Assembly: GCA_902600245.1 (NCBI GenBank)
Contig: CACKIQ010000006.1
Location: 1 to 41,092, forward strand
Length of the DNA: 41,092 bases
Origin: an uncultured Pelagibacteraceae bacterium
Lineage (GTDB): Bacteria; Pseudomonadota; Alphaproteobacteria; Pelagibacterales; Pelagibacteraceae
Direction of reading: 5' to 3'
The position numbers and the translations under genes are program-made. Below the pieces are notes generated by a model. It saw only the letters and a program-made list of their open reading frames with translations. It searched no databases and had not been told where the DNA came from. Of the stretch, positions 20,482 through 30,227 are shown one piece after another (position 1 is the first letter of the stretch; every line of letters begins with the position of its first letter).

Positions 20482-21465
20482 TTATGATACTGATTTTTCT
20501 AAGATAAAATCTGTAATTATATTGATTGAGATATTAAGATTTTTTTTAATTTTAAGCTCAATATCATTCAATTCATATATTAAGTTTTTAATATTTTTAG
20601 GTTTCCACTTCAAAATTTGGTTTTTTGTAATCTCTTTATCTTTCCAAAATATAGGAGGTTTTGCAGATGAAATAGTTAAATCCAGATTTTCATTTTTTTC
20701 ATATTCACTAGAAAGTTTAAGAATTTTTTTTGATTTATTTAGAAAAGTTCTAACAATAACAATACAATCCTCGTTGCTAAAATTATTTTCGTTTAAAATG
20801 TTCATAATTTTCCTCTCATTTTTAGCAAGACAGTGATCAACTAGCTCAGAGATGTTGTAATTTTCTGCAATGTTTATAAGTTTTAAAAGGTTTGATGAAG
20901 TCAATTTGTTGTTATTATGAATAAACATTTCAATTTTTTGTAACTCATTCATCAATATTCCACGATCTCCATTAGATTTATTTACTATCAAATTAATATT
21001 AGATTGTGATACAGAAAAATTTATTTTTTTGAAAAAATTATTTGTGATTTGAATTAATTGTGAAATGTTTTCAGGGTAGAAAGGAATACAAACAAGCGCT
21101 TTATTTTTTTCAAAAAGATTTCTTAATTTTGATTTTTTTTCAAGGTTATCTGAGTTTAATATTAATAAAAAATTCGAAAGATTTTTATTAATTATATCCT
21201 CAACGATTTTTACTAATTTATCAGTTGCTCTTTTTACTATAAATATTTTTTTATCATCAAATAGTGAGTCTGAAACAACTTCATTATAGAAAAATTCATA
21301 GTTTTCTAAAATTTGTTTTTCCTCATAAACATTTGGTTTGATATTTTGTGTTTTTATTAAATTTAAGATTTCTTCTTCTTTGGCACCATTGTTTTGACCA
21401 TAAAATAATATTACTGGATGAAGTTTAATATTAATTTTTGAAACTTCATATTGTTTTAAAATCAT
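20482..21465 (-). CDS. holA: DNA polymerase III delta subunit
   Basis: ILFYGQNNGAKEEEI, divergent HolA architecture, next to lptE and leuS as in other alphaproteobacteria. Confidence 0.82.
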   Translation of the reverse strand: MILKQYEVSKINIKLHPVILFYGQNNGAKEEEILNLIKTQNIKPNVYEEKQILENYEFFYNEVVSDSLFDDKKIFIVKRATDKLVKIVEDIINKNLSNFLLILNSDNLEKKSKLRNLFEKNKALVCIPFYPENISQLIQITNNFFKKINFSVSQSNINLIVNKSNGDRGILMNELQKIEMFIHNNNKLTSSNLLKLINIAENYNISELVDHCLAKNERKIMNILNENNFSNEDCIVIVRTFLNKSKKILKLSSEYEKNENLDLTISSAKPPIFWKDKEITKNQILKWKPKNIKNLIYELNDIELKIKKNLNISINIITDFILEKSVS

Positions 21466-21917
21466 TTTATACTTAATAATTCGAGATTTAATTTATTAGC
21501 AATTGATATGGCAAAGTTTTTCTTTAGAGTATTTTCATAATTTCTTTGCTCAAACATGTCTGAAATTTTTTTAATATTTTGTTTTTCGTTTACTTTTACT
21601 ACTTTTACTTTATCTTCAAATTTAATATTAAATTGTGCTTCCACGATTATTTCATAATTAGTCGCAGATCCTTTTGCATCTTTAGATATAATTGATTTAG
21701 AATAATTTGTAATTAAATCTATATCGAAAATATTTTTTGAATCTTTGTCTGTTAATCTTAAAATTTCTGATATAATTTTATTATTAATTGTATTATCTCC
21801 ATTTTTCTCAATAAAGTTAATGTTGTAGTTTACTTTTTCTGAAGCATTGTATATTGGTGAAAAACCACAACTAGTGAGTATAAAAAATACTATAGGTATT
21901 AAAATTTTTTTTTCCAT
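21462..21917 (-). CDS. lptE: LPS-assembly lipoprotein LptE-like
   Basis: Lipoprotein signal IPIVFFILTSCGFSPIY; position between leuS and holA. Confidence 0.8.
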   Translation of the reverse strand: MEKKILIPIVFFILTSCGFSPIYNASEKVNYNINFIEKNGDNTINNKIISEILRLTDKDSKNIFDIDLITNYSKSIISKDAKGSATNYEIIVEAQFNIKFEDKVKVVKVNEKQNIKKISDMFEQRNYENTLKKNFAISIANKLNLELLSIK

Positions 21918-24452
21918 TTAAATGATTATATTTAATAGTTTGTCCTTAATATAAATTCTTTTATTAATTTTTTTATCAATCAAATATTTATTTAACTTCT
22001 CATCTTTTGTGATTATTTCAAATAAATTATCCTCAGATATTCCCGGTTTTGACTCAATTAATCCTCTTTTCTTTCCATTAATTTGAATAACAATATTTAT
22101 TTTATCCTTAATAAGTAGTTTTTCATCGTAAGTTGGCCAGTCTAATTTTTTAATATTTAATTGACTTAAACATTCGTAAGCAAAGTGAGGTATTATTGGC
22201 GTTATACTAATTAATATTTTTTTGTAATTCTCAGTAAGTGTCAATTTTTTATAAGGTTTTTCAATTTGTTTTATTAAAAATGAATATATTTCATGAAGGT
22301 TCGCAATGATTTTATTATAACTAAATTCCTCTAAATTATTTGTAATATCTTTTAAAAATGAATTAGTTCTCTTTTCAAATTCATTATCTAAATCTTTTTC
22401 ATGATCTTTTTTTATTTCACTTAAAATTTTCAAATTTAAATTCCATAGTTTTTGAATAAACTTGTATGAAGAGGCAATACCTTCCTCTGACCATTGTACA
22501 TCCTTCTCAGGTGGACTGTCTGATAAAATAAATAATCTTGCAGAGTCCGCACCATAGTTTGCAATAATATTCTCAGGATCTATAGTATTTTTTTTTGATT
22601 TAGACATTGACTCTGAGGACCCAACAGTAATGGGTTTAGATTTATCCTGTTTAAGATATTTTTTTCCATCTATACTTTCTATATCTTCTGGACTTACCCA
22701 ATTTCCATCAGGATCTTTGTAAGTTTCATGGCAAACCATACCCTGAGTAAAAAGCCCATCGAAGGGCTCTTTTAAAGAAAATTCACTGTTATTATGAGAA
22801 AGAGCTTGCATAAAAAATCTAGAGTATAATAAATGCAATATTGCATGCTCAATTCCTCCAATGTATTGATCAACTGGCATCCAATAATCAATATCTTCTT
22901 TCTTAAATCCGTAAGAAGATTCTTTTGGTGAACAGAATCTTAAATAATACCAAGATGAACAAACAAATGTATCCAGAGTATCAGTTTCTCTAGTAAACTT
23001 TTTTCCATTTATTTTAATTTCTTTCCAATCCAGTTGGCTATCCAATGGATTCCCTTTAACTTTTAGATTAACATTTTCTGGAAGCTTTACTGGTAACATT
23101 GATTTTGGGACTGGGTGTGCTTCGCCTTTATCGTCATATACAATAGGAATTGGACATCCCCAATATCTTTGTCGCGATATTCCCCAGTCCTTTAATCTAA
23201 AATTAATTTTTTTTTGACCTATTTTTTTTTGTTCTAAAATTTTAATTGTTTCCAAAATTGATTGATCTGGGGCTTCAAGACCATTAAGAAAATCAGAATT
23301 AACTAAAATACCAGGACCTGCATAAGCTTCTTTATCAACTTCAAAATTATCATTTTCATTTTTTGGTCTTACGACAGTTTTAATTTTTAATTTGTATTTT
23401 TTTGCAAAATCAAAATCTCTTTGATCGTGGGCAGGACATCCAAACACGGCTCCAAATCCATAATCCATTAAAACAAAATTTGCAAAGTAAACAGGTACCT
23501 TACTTTTTGGATCCAGTGGATTGATGGCTAAAAGATCGGTTTTAAAACCAATTTTTTCTCCTACCGCAATAGCTTCTTCAGTAGTTCCAGTTTTTGAGCA
23601 CTGTTTTTTAAATTTATTAAATTCTTTATTATCCTTGTAGAATTCAGAAACAGCATGATCTACTGATAAAGCTAAAAAAGAAAAACCAAAGAGAGTATCT
23701 GGTCTTGTAGTAAAACATTTAATTTTCTTAACTGGTAAATTTCCCTCAACTTTAAAATCAATTTCGCATCCAAATGATTTACCAATCCAATTTTTCTGCA
23801 TAGTTTTAACCTTATTTGGCCAATTGCCTAATTTATCAAGCCCATCCAATAACTTTTGAGAAAATTTAGATATGCTAAAAAACCATTGGCTTAATTTTTT
23901 TCTTTCAACTAATGCTCCTGAACGCCATCCTTTTCCATTTATTACTTGCTCATTGGCAAGCACAGTTTCATCCACTGGATCCCAATTTACATAATTTTCT
24001 TTTCTATAAACCAATTTTTTTTCTAAGAGTTCCAGAAAAAAATTTTGCTGATGTTTGTAATAATCATCTGAACATGTTGATATTTCTCTATCCCAATCAA
24101 TTGACAAACCTAGTTTTTTCAATTGTGATTTCATATTTGATATATTAGTCTCAGTCCAAGTTTTTGGATCTAAATTATTTTGTTTAGCAGCATTTTCAGC
24201 TGGCATCCCAAAAGAGTCCCAACCCATTGGGTGTAGAACATTAAATCCTTTTAAACTTTTGTACCTAGCTAATACATCCCCAATAGTATAATTTCTCACA
24301 TGACCCATGTGGATTTTTCCAGAGGGATAAGGAAACATTTCTAAACAATAGAATTTTTTTTTATTTTTATCTATTTTAGTAGCAAAAGTTTTTTCTTTAT
24401 CCCAAAATTTTTGCCATTTTTCCTCTATAGATTTAAAGTTATATCTTTCCAC
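21918..24452 (-). CDS. leuS: Leucyl-tRNA synthetase
   Basis: [54 protein letters not shown]. Confidence 0.98.
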   Translation of the reverse strand: MERYNFKSIEEKWQKFWDKEKTFATKIDKNKKKFYCLEMFPYPSGKIHMGHVRNYTIGDVLARYKSLKGFNVLHPMGWDSFGMPAENAAKQNNLDPKTWTETNISNMKSQLKKLGLSIDWDREISTCSDDYYKHQQNFFLELLEKKLVYRKENYVNWDPVDETVLANEQVINGKGWRSGALVERKKLSQWFFSISKFSQKLLDGLDKLGNWPNKVKTMQKNWIGKSFGCEIDFKVEGNLPVKKIKCFTTRPDTLFGFSFLALSVDHAVSEFYKDNKEFNKFKKQCSKTGTTEEAIAVGEKIGFKTDLLAINPLDPKSKVPVYFANFVLMDYGFGAVFGCPAHDQRDFDFAKKYKLKIKTVVRPKNENDNFEVDKEAYAGPGILVNSDFLNGLEAPDQSILETIKILEQKKIGQKKINFRLKDWGISRQRYWGCPIPIVYDDKGEAHPVPKSMLPVKLPENVNLKVKGNPLDSQLDWKEIKINGKKFTRETDTLDTFVCSSWYYLRFCSPKESSYGFKKEDIDYWMPVDQYIGGIEHAILHLLYSRFFMQALSHNNSEFSLKEPFDGLFTQGMVCHETYKDPDGNWVSPEDIESIDGKKYLKQDKSKPITVGSSESMSKSKKNTIDPENIIANYGADSARLFILSDSPPEKDVQWSEEGIASSYKFIQKLWNLNLKILSEIKKDHEKDLDNEFEKRTNSFLKDITNNLEEFSYNKIIANLHEIYSFLIKQIEKPYKKLTLTENYKKILISITPIIPHFAYECLSQLNIKKLDWPTYDEKLLIKDKINIVIQINGKKRGLIESKPGISEDNLFEIITKDEKLNKYLIDKKINKRIYIKDKLLNIII

Positions 24453-24479
24453 TGAACTAATTTTTGAACTTTATTTTAA

Positions 24480-25052
24480 TTATTCAATACCTAAACCTTC
24501 ATTCGTATAAGGTCTAAAATCTTCATCCTTTTTTTTCTGAGCATAGATAGCTGCTTTTTTTAAAATTTCTTTTTTTAACTCATTCATCAAAATTTTATCT
24601 GTTTCTATAATCTTACAATTCATTAAATTTTCTACACATTTTCTTGTAAATATTTTTATATCTAATGCATCAGATCTTATCTCATTAGTTAAAAATCTTA
24701 TTGAAATTTTTATACTTTCATTTGAACTATTTCCATCTGAATACCAATCTGTAATAATTATTCCTCCGCTGTAGTTAACTGAGCTTAAAGGCATAAAATC
24801 AATTACATCTAATGAGGCTCTCCATAATTCATTTGAGCTAGCAAAATCAAATGTGCCGCCTCGTTTCACGTTGCCAAAGGCTTTATTAAGAGTAAAACCC
24901 CTACCTTCTTCAAGATTTTTTTTAACTCTCTGTTTAGGATCCGCAGGAAATTTTCTTGCATCAGCCCCAGGTATTTTACCATTGCAAGCACTTAAAAAAA
25001 TACTGCACATCATTAAAAAACTTAATATTTTACTGATTTTTACAAAACACAT
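24480..25052 (-). CDS. DUF3576-like putative lipoprotein
   Basis: Lipobox-like MCSIFLSACNG; INxxLWRASLDVIDFMPL, GIIITDWYSDGNSSNESIKISIRFL motifs; adjacent to leuS. Confidence 0.75.
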   Translation of the reverse strand: MCFVKISKILSFLMMCSIFLSACNGKIPGADARKFPADPKQRVKKNLEEGRGFTLNKAFGNVKRGGTFDFASSNELWRASLDVIDFMPLSSVNYSGGIIITDWYSDGNSSNESIKISIRFLTNEIRSDALDIKIFTRKCVENLMNCKIIETDKILMNELKKEILKKAAIYAQKKKDEDFRPYTNEGLGIE

Positions 25053-25127
25053 ATTTGATCAATTACTAGTCTTGCTTATACAACAAAATCTTTTATTTAC
25101 TAAAATATTAAGTAAAAATAGGTCAAA

Positions 25128-25151
25128 AAGTGATGCAAAAATGCAACACTT
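25128..25151. promoter_or_regulatory. Strong hairpin in divergent DUF3576/porin intergenic region
   Basis: AAGTG-a-TGCA-AAAA-TGCA-a-CACTT followed by GTATTTTTTTT. Confidence 0.45.
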
Positions 25152-25245
25152 GTATTTTTTTTGCTTATAAAAAGCAGATTTATCAAAAAATAGTATTATC
25201 AAATGTTAAATATGCACTGTTTATTATTAATAATTAACAAACTTT

Positions 25246-25251
25246 AAGGAG
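25246..25251 (+). promoter_or_regulatory. Canonical Shine-Dalgarno of porin
   Basis: AAGGAG located 9 nt upstream of ATG 25261. Confidence 0.8.
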
Positions 25252-25260
25252 TAATTAATA

Positions 25261-26234
25261 TGAACAAATTTAAAAAGGTAGGATTAACTGCATTAGCGGG
25301 TTCGCTTGTAGTTACATCAGCAGTTGCTGGCGAGATGTCAGTATCTGGTGGTGCTAGTATAGGTCTTAAAAATACAAGTAAGACTTCTACTGGTAAATCT
25401 TGGACTATGGGAAATCAGTTAACTTTCACAGGTTCAGGTGAATTAGACAATGGTATGAATGTTGCATTGTCAATGGTAATTGACCAAAACGATGACTCAA
25501 CTAAAACAACTGCAGCGCAGCTAGATAACTCACCGTTTGATAGCCACTCTGTAACAATTAGTTCAGATGCATTAGGTAGCTTAAAATTCTCAGGTGAGGG
25601 CGGATCTTCTGCTTCTTCAGCTATTGATACTACAGCTGCTGGTGACTTATGGGATAATGGTTCTGGTTTTGGATCACCTCCTTCAGCTGAAGCTGGTAAC
25701 AACAGTATGTTGTATACACTTCCGTCTTTGATGGATGACTTAACAATCAAAGCTGGTTACTCTCCAGGATCTGCTGGTGGACCATCTGCAACTTCATTCT
25801 CTATAGGATTTACAGGTGTTGAAGGTTTATCTGTAGACTTTGGTGTAGGTGATACTGAAACAATTAAAACTGAAGCAGAACAAACTGTTATGAAAGCTTC
25901 ATATGCATTTGGTTCGTTCACAATCAGTGCTTCAAACAATGAGTATGATTATTCATTGAATGATGGAACTCAAGATGATGTAGAGACTAGCTCTTATCAA
26001 CTTGCTTACACTGTAAGTGATGACTTATCAATATCATATGGTTCTGAAACAAGAGATACTGCAACTCAAACTGTAGACGAAGAAGCTGAAGCAATTAATG
26101 TTTCTTACACTACAGGTGGTGTTACAATTTCAGCTACTCAATATGAGTTTACTGGAAGAAATAACAGCAACACAGAAGGTCCAACTACTGGTGATACAGA
26201 AAGATGGGCGCTATCTGCAACATTTGCATTCTAA
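25261..26234 (+). CDS. Gram-negative porin (major outer membrane protein)
   Basis: Signal peptide MNKFKKVGLTALAGSLVVTSAVAGEMSVSGGASIGLKN; alternating beta pattern; terminal Phe (ALSATFAF). Confidence 0.88.
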
Positions 26235-26257
26235 TTTAGTTTAGATTACGATTTAAT

Positions 26258-26289
26258 AAAAGGCCCCTTTTTAGGGGCCTTTTTTTTAT
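26258..26289. terminator. Bidirectional intrinsic terminator between convergent porin and ThiE-like genes
   Basis: AAAAGGCCCC-ttttta-GGGGCCTTTT followed by T-run; A-run upstream serves the opposite strand. Confidence 0.92.
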
Positions 26290-26804
26290 TCAAAATAAGA
26301 TATCCCTGCAAATTCTGAAGTATTTAAAAGTTTTAATTTATTAATATTTTTTTTGGATATTCCACCTAGGGCAACAACTTTTATATTTGTTAAAGTTGAA
26401 ATTTTTTTAAATTTATTAATTCCTAAATAATTTTTATTTTTTTTAAATAAAGATGATATGAAAATTTTACTTACACGTTGAATTTCTTTGGTTTTGATTT
26501 CTTTAATATTGTGAGCAGAACCAATTATAAGAAAATTTTTTTTAAACGAAAAAGCTAAATGTTTAATAGAATAATTAAAAGATGGTATATATGCACCATC
26601 TAAATTAAGTTTTAACGCCAACTTAATATTATTGGATAAATAAAACTTAATATTTCTTTTTTTACAATATTTTTTTATTTTTAAGATTAGCGCTTTATCA
26701 AGTAATTTTGAATTATAATCTCTAAAAATGACATTAGTTCCTCTGTCTAGTTTATCAATATTATTTGTTTCAAATTTATTTATAAAGTAATATTTAATAA
26801 TCAT
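26286..26804 (-). CDS. Diverged thiamine-phosphate synthase/TenI-like protein
   Basis: TIM-barrel-like pattern FYLSNNIKLALKLNLDGAYIPS...FLIIGSAHNIKEI...VVALGGISKKNINKLKLLNTSEFAGISYF; internal ATG at 26804 preferred over 26816. Confidence 0.65.
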   Translation of the reverse strand: MIIKYYFINKFETNNIDKLDRGTNVIFRDYNSKLLDKALILKIKKYCKKRNIKFYLSNNIKLALKLNLDGAYIPSFNYSIKHLAFSFKKNFLIIGSAHNIKEIKTKEIQRVSKIFISSLFKKNKNYLGINKFKKISTLTNIKVVALGGISKKNINKLKLLNTSEFAGISYFE

Positions 26805-26810
26805 AATTTT

Positions 26811-27470
26811 ATGCATATTACCGTAAAAAATTTATTAGCCATTCAAAATAATATTAAAGATCATTTAAAAGCTTTAAATATTAAAAGTCACTCTAAAATA
26901 ATAGCAGTTTCGAAAACATTTAAAATTGATAAAATTTTACCACTTATAGAATACGGTCATCTAAATTTTGGCGAAAACAAGGTTCAAGAGGCTGTAGAAA
27001 AATGGACAGAAATAAAAAAAACAAATTCAGAAATTAAATTACATATGATTGGAAAACTACAAACTAACAAAGTTAAATTTGCAGTGAAGCTTTTTGATTA
27101 TATTCATTCTGTCGATAGTGAAAAACTTGCAAAAAAAATTGCCGATGAACAAAATAAAATAAATAAAAGAATTAAAATTTTTTTGCAGGTAAATATTGGT
27201 GATGAAAATCAAAAATCAGGTGTTCATAAAAAAGAGGTAAATGATCTTATTTATTACTGTAAACAAATTGATTTAGATTTAGTTGGTTTGATGTGTATAC
27301 CTCCAGCAAATACTGATCCTGAAATATATTTTGCAGAGATGAAAGAATTAGGTCATGTTCTTGGTTTAAATGAATTAAGCATGGGGATGTCTTCAGATTA
27401 TCTTAAAGCTGCCGAATATCATTCAACTTATGTAAGAATTGGTTCTAGTATTTTTGGTCAGAGACTTTAA
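26811..27470 (+). CDS. yggS: YggS family PLP homeostasis protein
   Basis: IIAVSKTFKIDKI, NFGENKVQEAVEKW, LHMIGKLQTNKVKFAV, LSMGMSSDYLKAAEYHSTYVRIGSSIFG. Confidence 0.94.
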   Translation: MHITVKNLLAIQNNIKDHLKALNIKSHSKIIAVSKTFKIDKILPLIEYGHLNFGENKVQEAVEKWTEIKKTNSEIKLHMIGKLQTNKVKFAVKLFDYIHSVDSEKLAKKIADEQNKINKRIKIFLQVNIGDENQKSGVHKKEVNDLIYYCKQIDLDLVGLMCIPPANTDPEIYFAEMKELGHVLGLNELSMGMSSDYLKAAEYHSTYVRIGSSIFGQRL

Positions 27471-27961
27471 AGAATTTCGATCTTTGAATTTTTTTTTAAT
27501 AACTTAAGCATAATAAAAAAATCTTTTTTTTTCAGTGCTACACATCCAGCAGTAGGTTTATAATTTTTTGTAAGATGTATAAATATACAACTACCAAGAC
27601 CAATAACTGGTTTACTAAAGTTATATTTTATTGGAATTAATAAATCATATTTATTATCTTTTCTCATGAGTTTCTCATGTTTTATTCTTTTTTTAATTTT
27701 AAAAAGTCTATTATATTTTTTTGGAAAACTTACATCATCACACCATCCCATATCTTTTTTAATTTCGACACATTTAAGTAAAGTTCTTGGTCTTTTTATA
27801 CGGTCTTTTCTAAAATATAAATTTTCAATTTTAAATATTCCTTTAGGTGTTTTTTGATCTCCTTCCTTTTTATTGATTGTAAAACCTTTTTTGCCAATAC
27901 AACACTTGAATTTAAATTCATCAATTTGAAGAGTGTGTTTATTTTTTACAAAAATTGTCAT
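27467..27961 (-). CDS. L,D-transpeptidase (YkuD/ErfK) family protein
   Basis: KKGFTINKKEGDQKTPKGIFKIENLYFRKDR ... GLGSCIFIHLTKNYKPTAGCVALKKKDF (HxxxxxxxxSxGC-like catalytic region, T/A variant); ATG at 27961. Confidence 0.85.
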   Translation of the reverse strand: MTIFVKNKHTLQIDEFKFKCCIGKKGFTINKKEGDQKTPKGIFKIENLYFRKDRIKRPRTLLKCVEIKKDMGWCDDVSFPKKYNRLFKIKKRIKHEKLMRKDNKYDLLIPIKYNFSKPVIGLGSCIFIHLTKNYKPTAGCVALKKKDFFIMLKLLKKNSKIEIL

Positions 27962-27973
27962 ATTGTCTTTTAT

Positions 27974-28537
27974 GTGAGTGTTCAAAATTTAATAATTTAT
28001 AAGTTTAACTCATTATATCGTATTCTTGAAGAAATTGGTTCAGATTTAAATTTTAAAATTATATTTGTTGATAATGAAAATTCTTTAAGTGATATAACAA
28101 AAAATCTTAATAATTATTTAATTATATCACATAAAAAATATCCCACTATTGCAAGTCAGTTTGTCTTAGAAAATATTCCAATAAATATTTTTAAATTAGT
28201 TGAAAAAATTAATATTGAATTTTTAAAAATACAATTCAATACTCAGTCAGAAGTAAAAGTAAATAATTATAAAATTGATCTTAATGCTAGAAAAATGATA
28301 ATTAATAATAAAAAACTTAATTTGACTGAAAAAGAAATAAATACAATTATTTATTTATCAAAATCAAACAAACCCGTTAGTATTAATGAGTTACAGGAAA
28401 AGGTTTGGAGCTATCAATCTAATATAGAAACACACACTGTCGAAACACATATATATCGTTTAAGAAAAAAAATTCTTAATACCTTTGATGATAACGAATT
28501 TATTGTTAGTAAAAAAAATGGCTATAAAATCAAATAA
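27974..28537 (+). CDS. OmpR/PhoB-type winged-helix protein with degenerate N-terminal receiver
   Basis: C-terminal LTEKEINTIIYLSKSNKPVSINELQEKVWSYQSNIETHTVETHIYRLRKKI...GYKIK; N-terminus lacks receiver acidic pair and phosphoacceptor Asp; GTG 27974 preferred as start. Confidence 0.75.
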   Translation: MSVQNLIIYKFNSLYRILEEIGSDLNFKIIFVDNENSLSDITKNLNNYLIISHKKYPTIASQFVLENIPINIFKLVEKINIEFLKIQFNTQSEVKVNNYKIDLNARKMIINNKKLNLTEKEINTIIYLSKSNKPVSINELQEKVWSYQSNIETHTVETHIYRLRKKILNTFDDNEFIVSKKNGYKIK

Positions 28538-28640
28538 AAAAAAAAATATTATCGCTAAAGATTTATTTACAAAAAAATATAAGCCAAAAGTAATTAAACC
28601 CAAAAAGGGGAAGGGAAGTTTTAAAAGAAAGAAAAGTTAA
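28518..28640 (+). CDS. ArfA-like alternative ribosome-rescue factor, 40 aa
   Basis: MAIKSNKKKNIIAKDLFTKKYKPKVIKPKKGKGSFKRKKS; LF..(K/R)...K.KKGKGS(Y/F).RK signature of ArfA; not in supplied ORF list (below size cutoff). Confidence 0.7.
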   Translation: MAIKSNKKKNIIAKDLFTKKYKPKVIKPKKGKGSFKRKKS

Positions 28641-28642
28641 AT

Positions 28643-29572
28643 TTAAAGTCTTGCCCCAATTTGCTGTATTACTTTTGCTGACATTTCAGTTCCCTTTTCC
28701 AAACTAAATTTTATTGAATTATTATTAACGTATCCATGTAAAAATCCAGCAGCAAATAAATCACCTGCTCCAGTAAGGTCAATAATTTTTAGATTTTTTT
28801 GTACATCGGTTTCAATAACTTCATTGCCGTTAATTGCAATTGCACCTTTTTCTCCTCTTGTAACAATTACTAATTTATTTAGTTGTTTTGAAAAGTTTAT
28901 TACGTCTTTAAAATCTTTTGCCTCAATTAAAGAGATAATTTCTTGCTCGTTAGCAAAAGTTATATCTAGCTTATTTTTAATTAGATTTAAAAAATGAGGT
29001 TTGTGTCTATCTACACAAAATAGATCAGAGAGCGACATAGCAACTTTATTTGCATTATTGATTGCTTTATCAAAAGCTTTTTTAGGTTCTCCTTCATCCC
29101 ATAAGTAACCTTCCAAAAAAATTATTTCACTTTTTTTTATTGCATCAGAACTAACATCATTTTCATTAATTTTTCCTGCTGTCCCTAGGTAAGTACACAT
29201 CGTTCTTTCAGAGTCTGGTGTAACTAATATTAAACATGTTCCTGTAGGTAATTCTTCTTTCTTTTTTGAATAAAAATATTTTACATTTTCTTTTTTTAAA
29301 CCCACCTCGTACCTACTTCCAAATTCATCATCAGAAACTTTACCTATAAAACCAACTTTGTCACCTAGTTGAGCTAAACCAACTATAGAGTTTGCTACAG
29401 AGCCCCCAGAAACTGTTTTTTCAATTTTAAGATTTGTTAATAAATTTTTAAATTCATTTTCATCAAAAAATAATTTCATCGTACTTTTTGTTAGATTATT
29501 TTGTACTATAAAACTATCATCAACTTTACAAATGACATCTACAATAGCGTTTCCTATTCCTAAAATTTTCAT
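28643..29572 (-). CDS. PfkB family carbohydrate/adenosine kinase
   Basis: GIGNAIVDVICKVDDSF, SVANSIVGLAQLGDKVGFIGKVSDDEFG, IDLTGAGDLFAAGFLHGY. Confidence 0.9.
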   Translation of the reverse strand: MKILGIGNAIVDVICKVDDSFIVQNNLTKSTMKLFFDENEFKNLLTNLKIEKTVSGGSVANSIVGLAQLGDKVGFIGKVSDDEFGSRYEVGLKKENVKYFYSKKKEELPTGTCLILVTPDSERTMCTYLGTAGKINENDVSSDAIKKSEIIFLEGYLWDEGEPKKAFDKAINNANKVAMSLSDLFCVDRHKPHFLNLIKNKLDITFANEQEIISLIEAKDFKDVINFSKQLNKLVIVTRGEKGAIAINGNEVIETDVQKNLKIIDLTGAGDLFAAGFLHGYVNNNSIKFSLEKGTEMSAKVIQQIGARL

Positions 29573-29573
29573 A

Positions 29574-30227
29574 TTAAGCTTTTTTGGTAATAACAGGTTT
29601 TTTTCTATTTGGGTAGCAGGTAGTACATATTTTACAAGTTAAGCCATAACAATCTCTTGCTTTACAATATTCTCGTCCATAAAAAATTATTTGTAAATGA
29701 AGCTTAGACCAAGTTTTTTTAGGAAATATTCTTTTTAAATCTTTTTCAGTTTGAATTACATTTTTTCCATTTGTTAAACCCCATCGTTGCGCAAGTCTAT
29801 GAATATGAGTATCAACTGCAAAAGCTGGATACCCAAAGCCTTGAGACATTACTACGCTTGCTGTTTTGTGTCCTACACCAGGTAATTTTTCAAGATCTTC
29901 AAAAGTTTTTGGTACTTTACCATTATGTTTTTCTAGCACTTGTTTTGACATTAAGTAAATACTTTTGGCTTTAATTCTAAAAATTCCAATTTTTCTAATT
30001 AATTTTTCAATTTTTTTTCTACCTAATTTTACAAAGTGTTCTGGTTTATAATATTTTGGATATATATCCTTTGTTACATTGTTAACATTCACATCAGTAC
30101 ATTGTGCAGAAAGAAGCACTGAAATTAATAATGTGAAAGTATTTTTACTTTTAAGAGGAACAGGTGCTCTGGGATAAATTTTATTAAGGGTTTTAATAAT
30201 GATTTTCGCTTTTTGTTTTTCATTCAT
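29574..30227 (-). CDS. nth: Endonuclease III
   Basis: LISVLLSAQCTDVNVNNVT, LPGVGHKTASVV, VDTHIHRLAQRWG, C-x6-C-x2-C-x5-C cluster CKARDCYGLTCKICTTC. Confidence 0.96.
   Translation of the reverse strand: MNEKQKAKIIIKTLNKIYPRAPVPLKSKNTFTLLISVLLSAQCTDVNVNNVTKDIYPKYYKPEHFVKLGRKKIEKLIRKIGIFRIKAKSIYLMSKQVLEKHNGKVPKTFEDLEKLPGVGHKTASVVMSQGFGYPAFAVDTHIHRLAQRWGLTNGKNVIQTEKDLKRIFPKKTWSKLHLQIIFYGREYCKARDCYGLTCKICTTCYPNRKKPVITKKA

Noticed and set aside
24861-24874. GTTTCACGTTGCC resembling parS
   Set aside because: Only the left half matches; the palindrome is broken, so ParB binding is not supported.
27854-27973. N-terminal extension of the winged-helix ORF (supplied start 27854)
   Set aside because: Overlaps the L,D-transpeptidase coding region antisense and looks like non-protein sequence; GTG 27974 is a better start.
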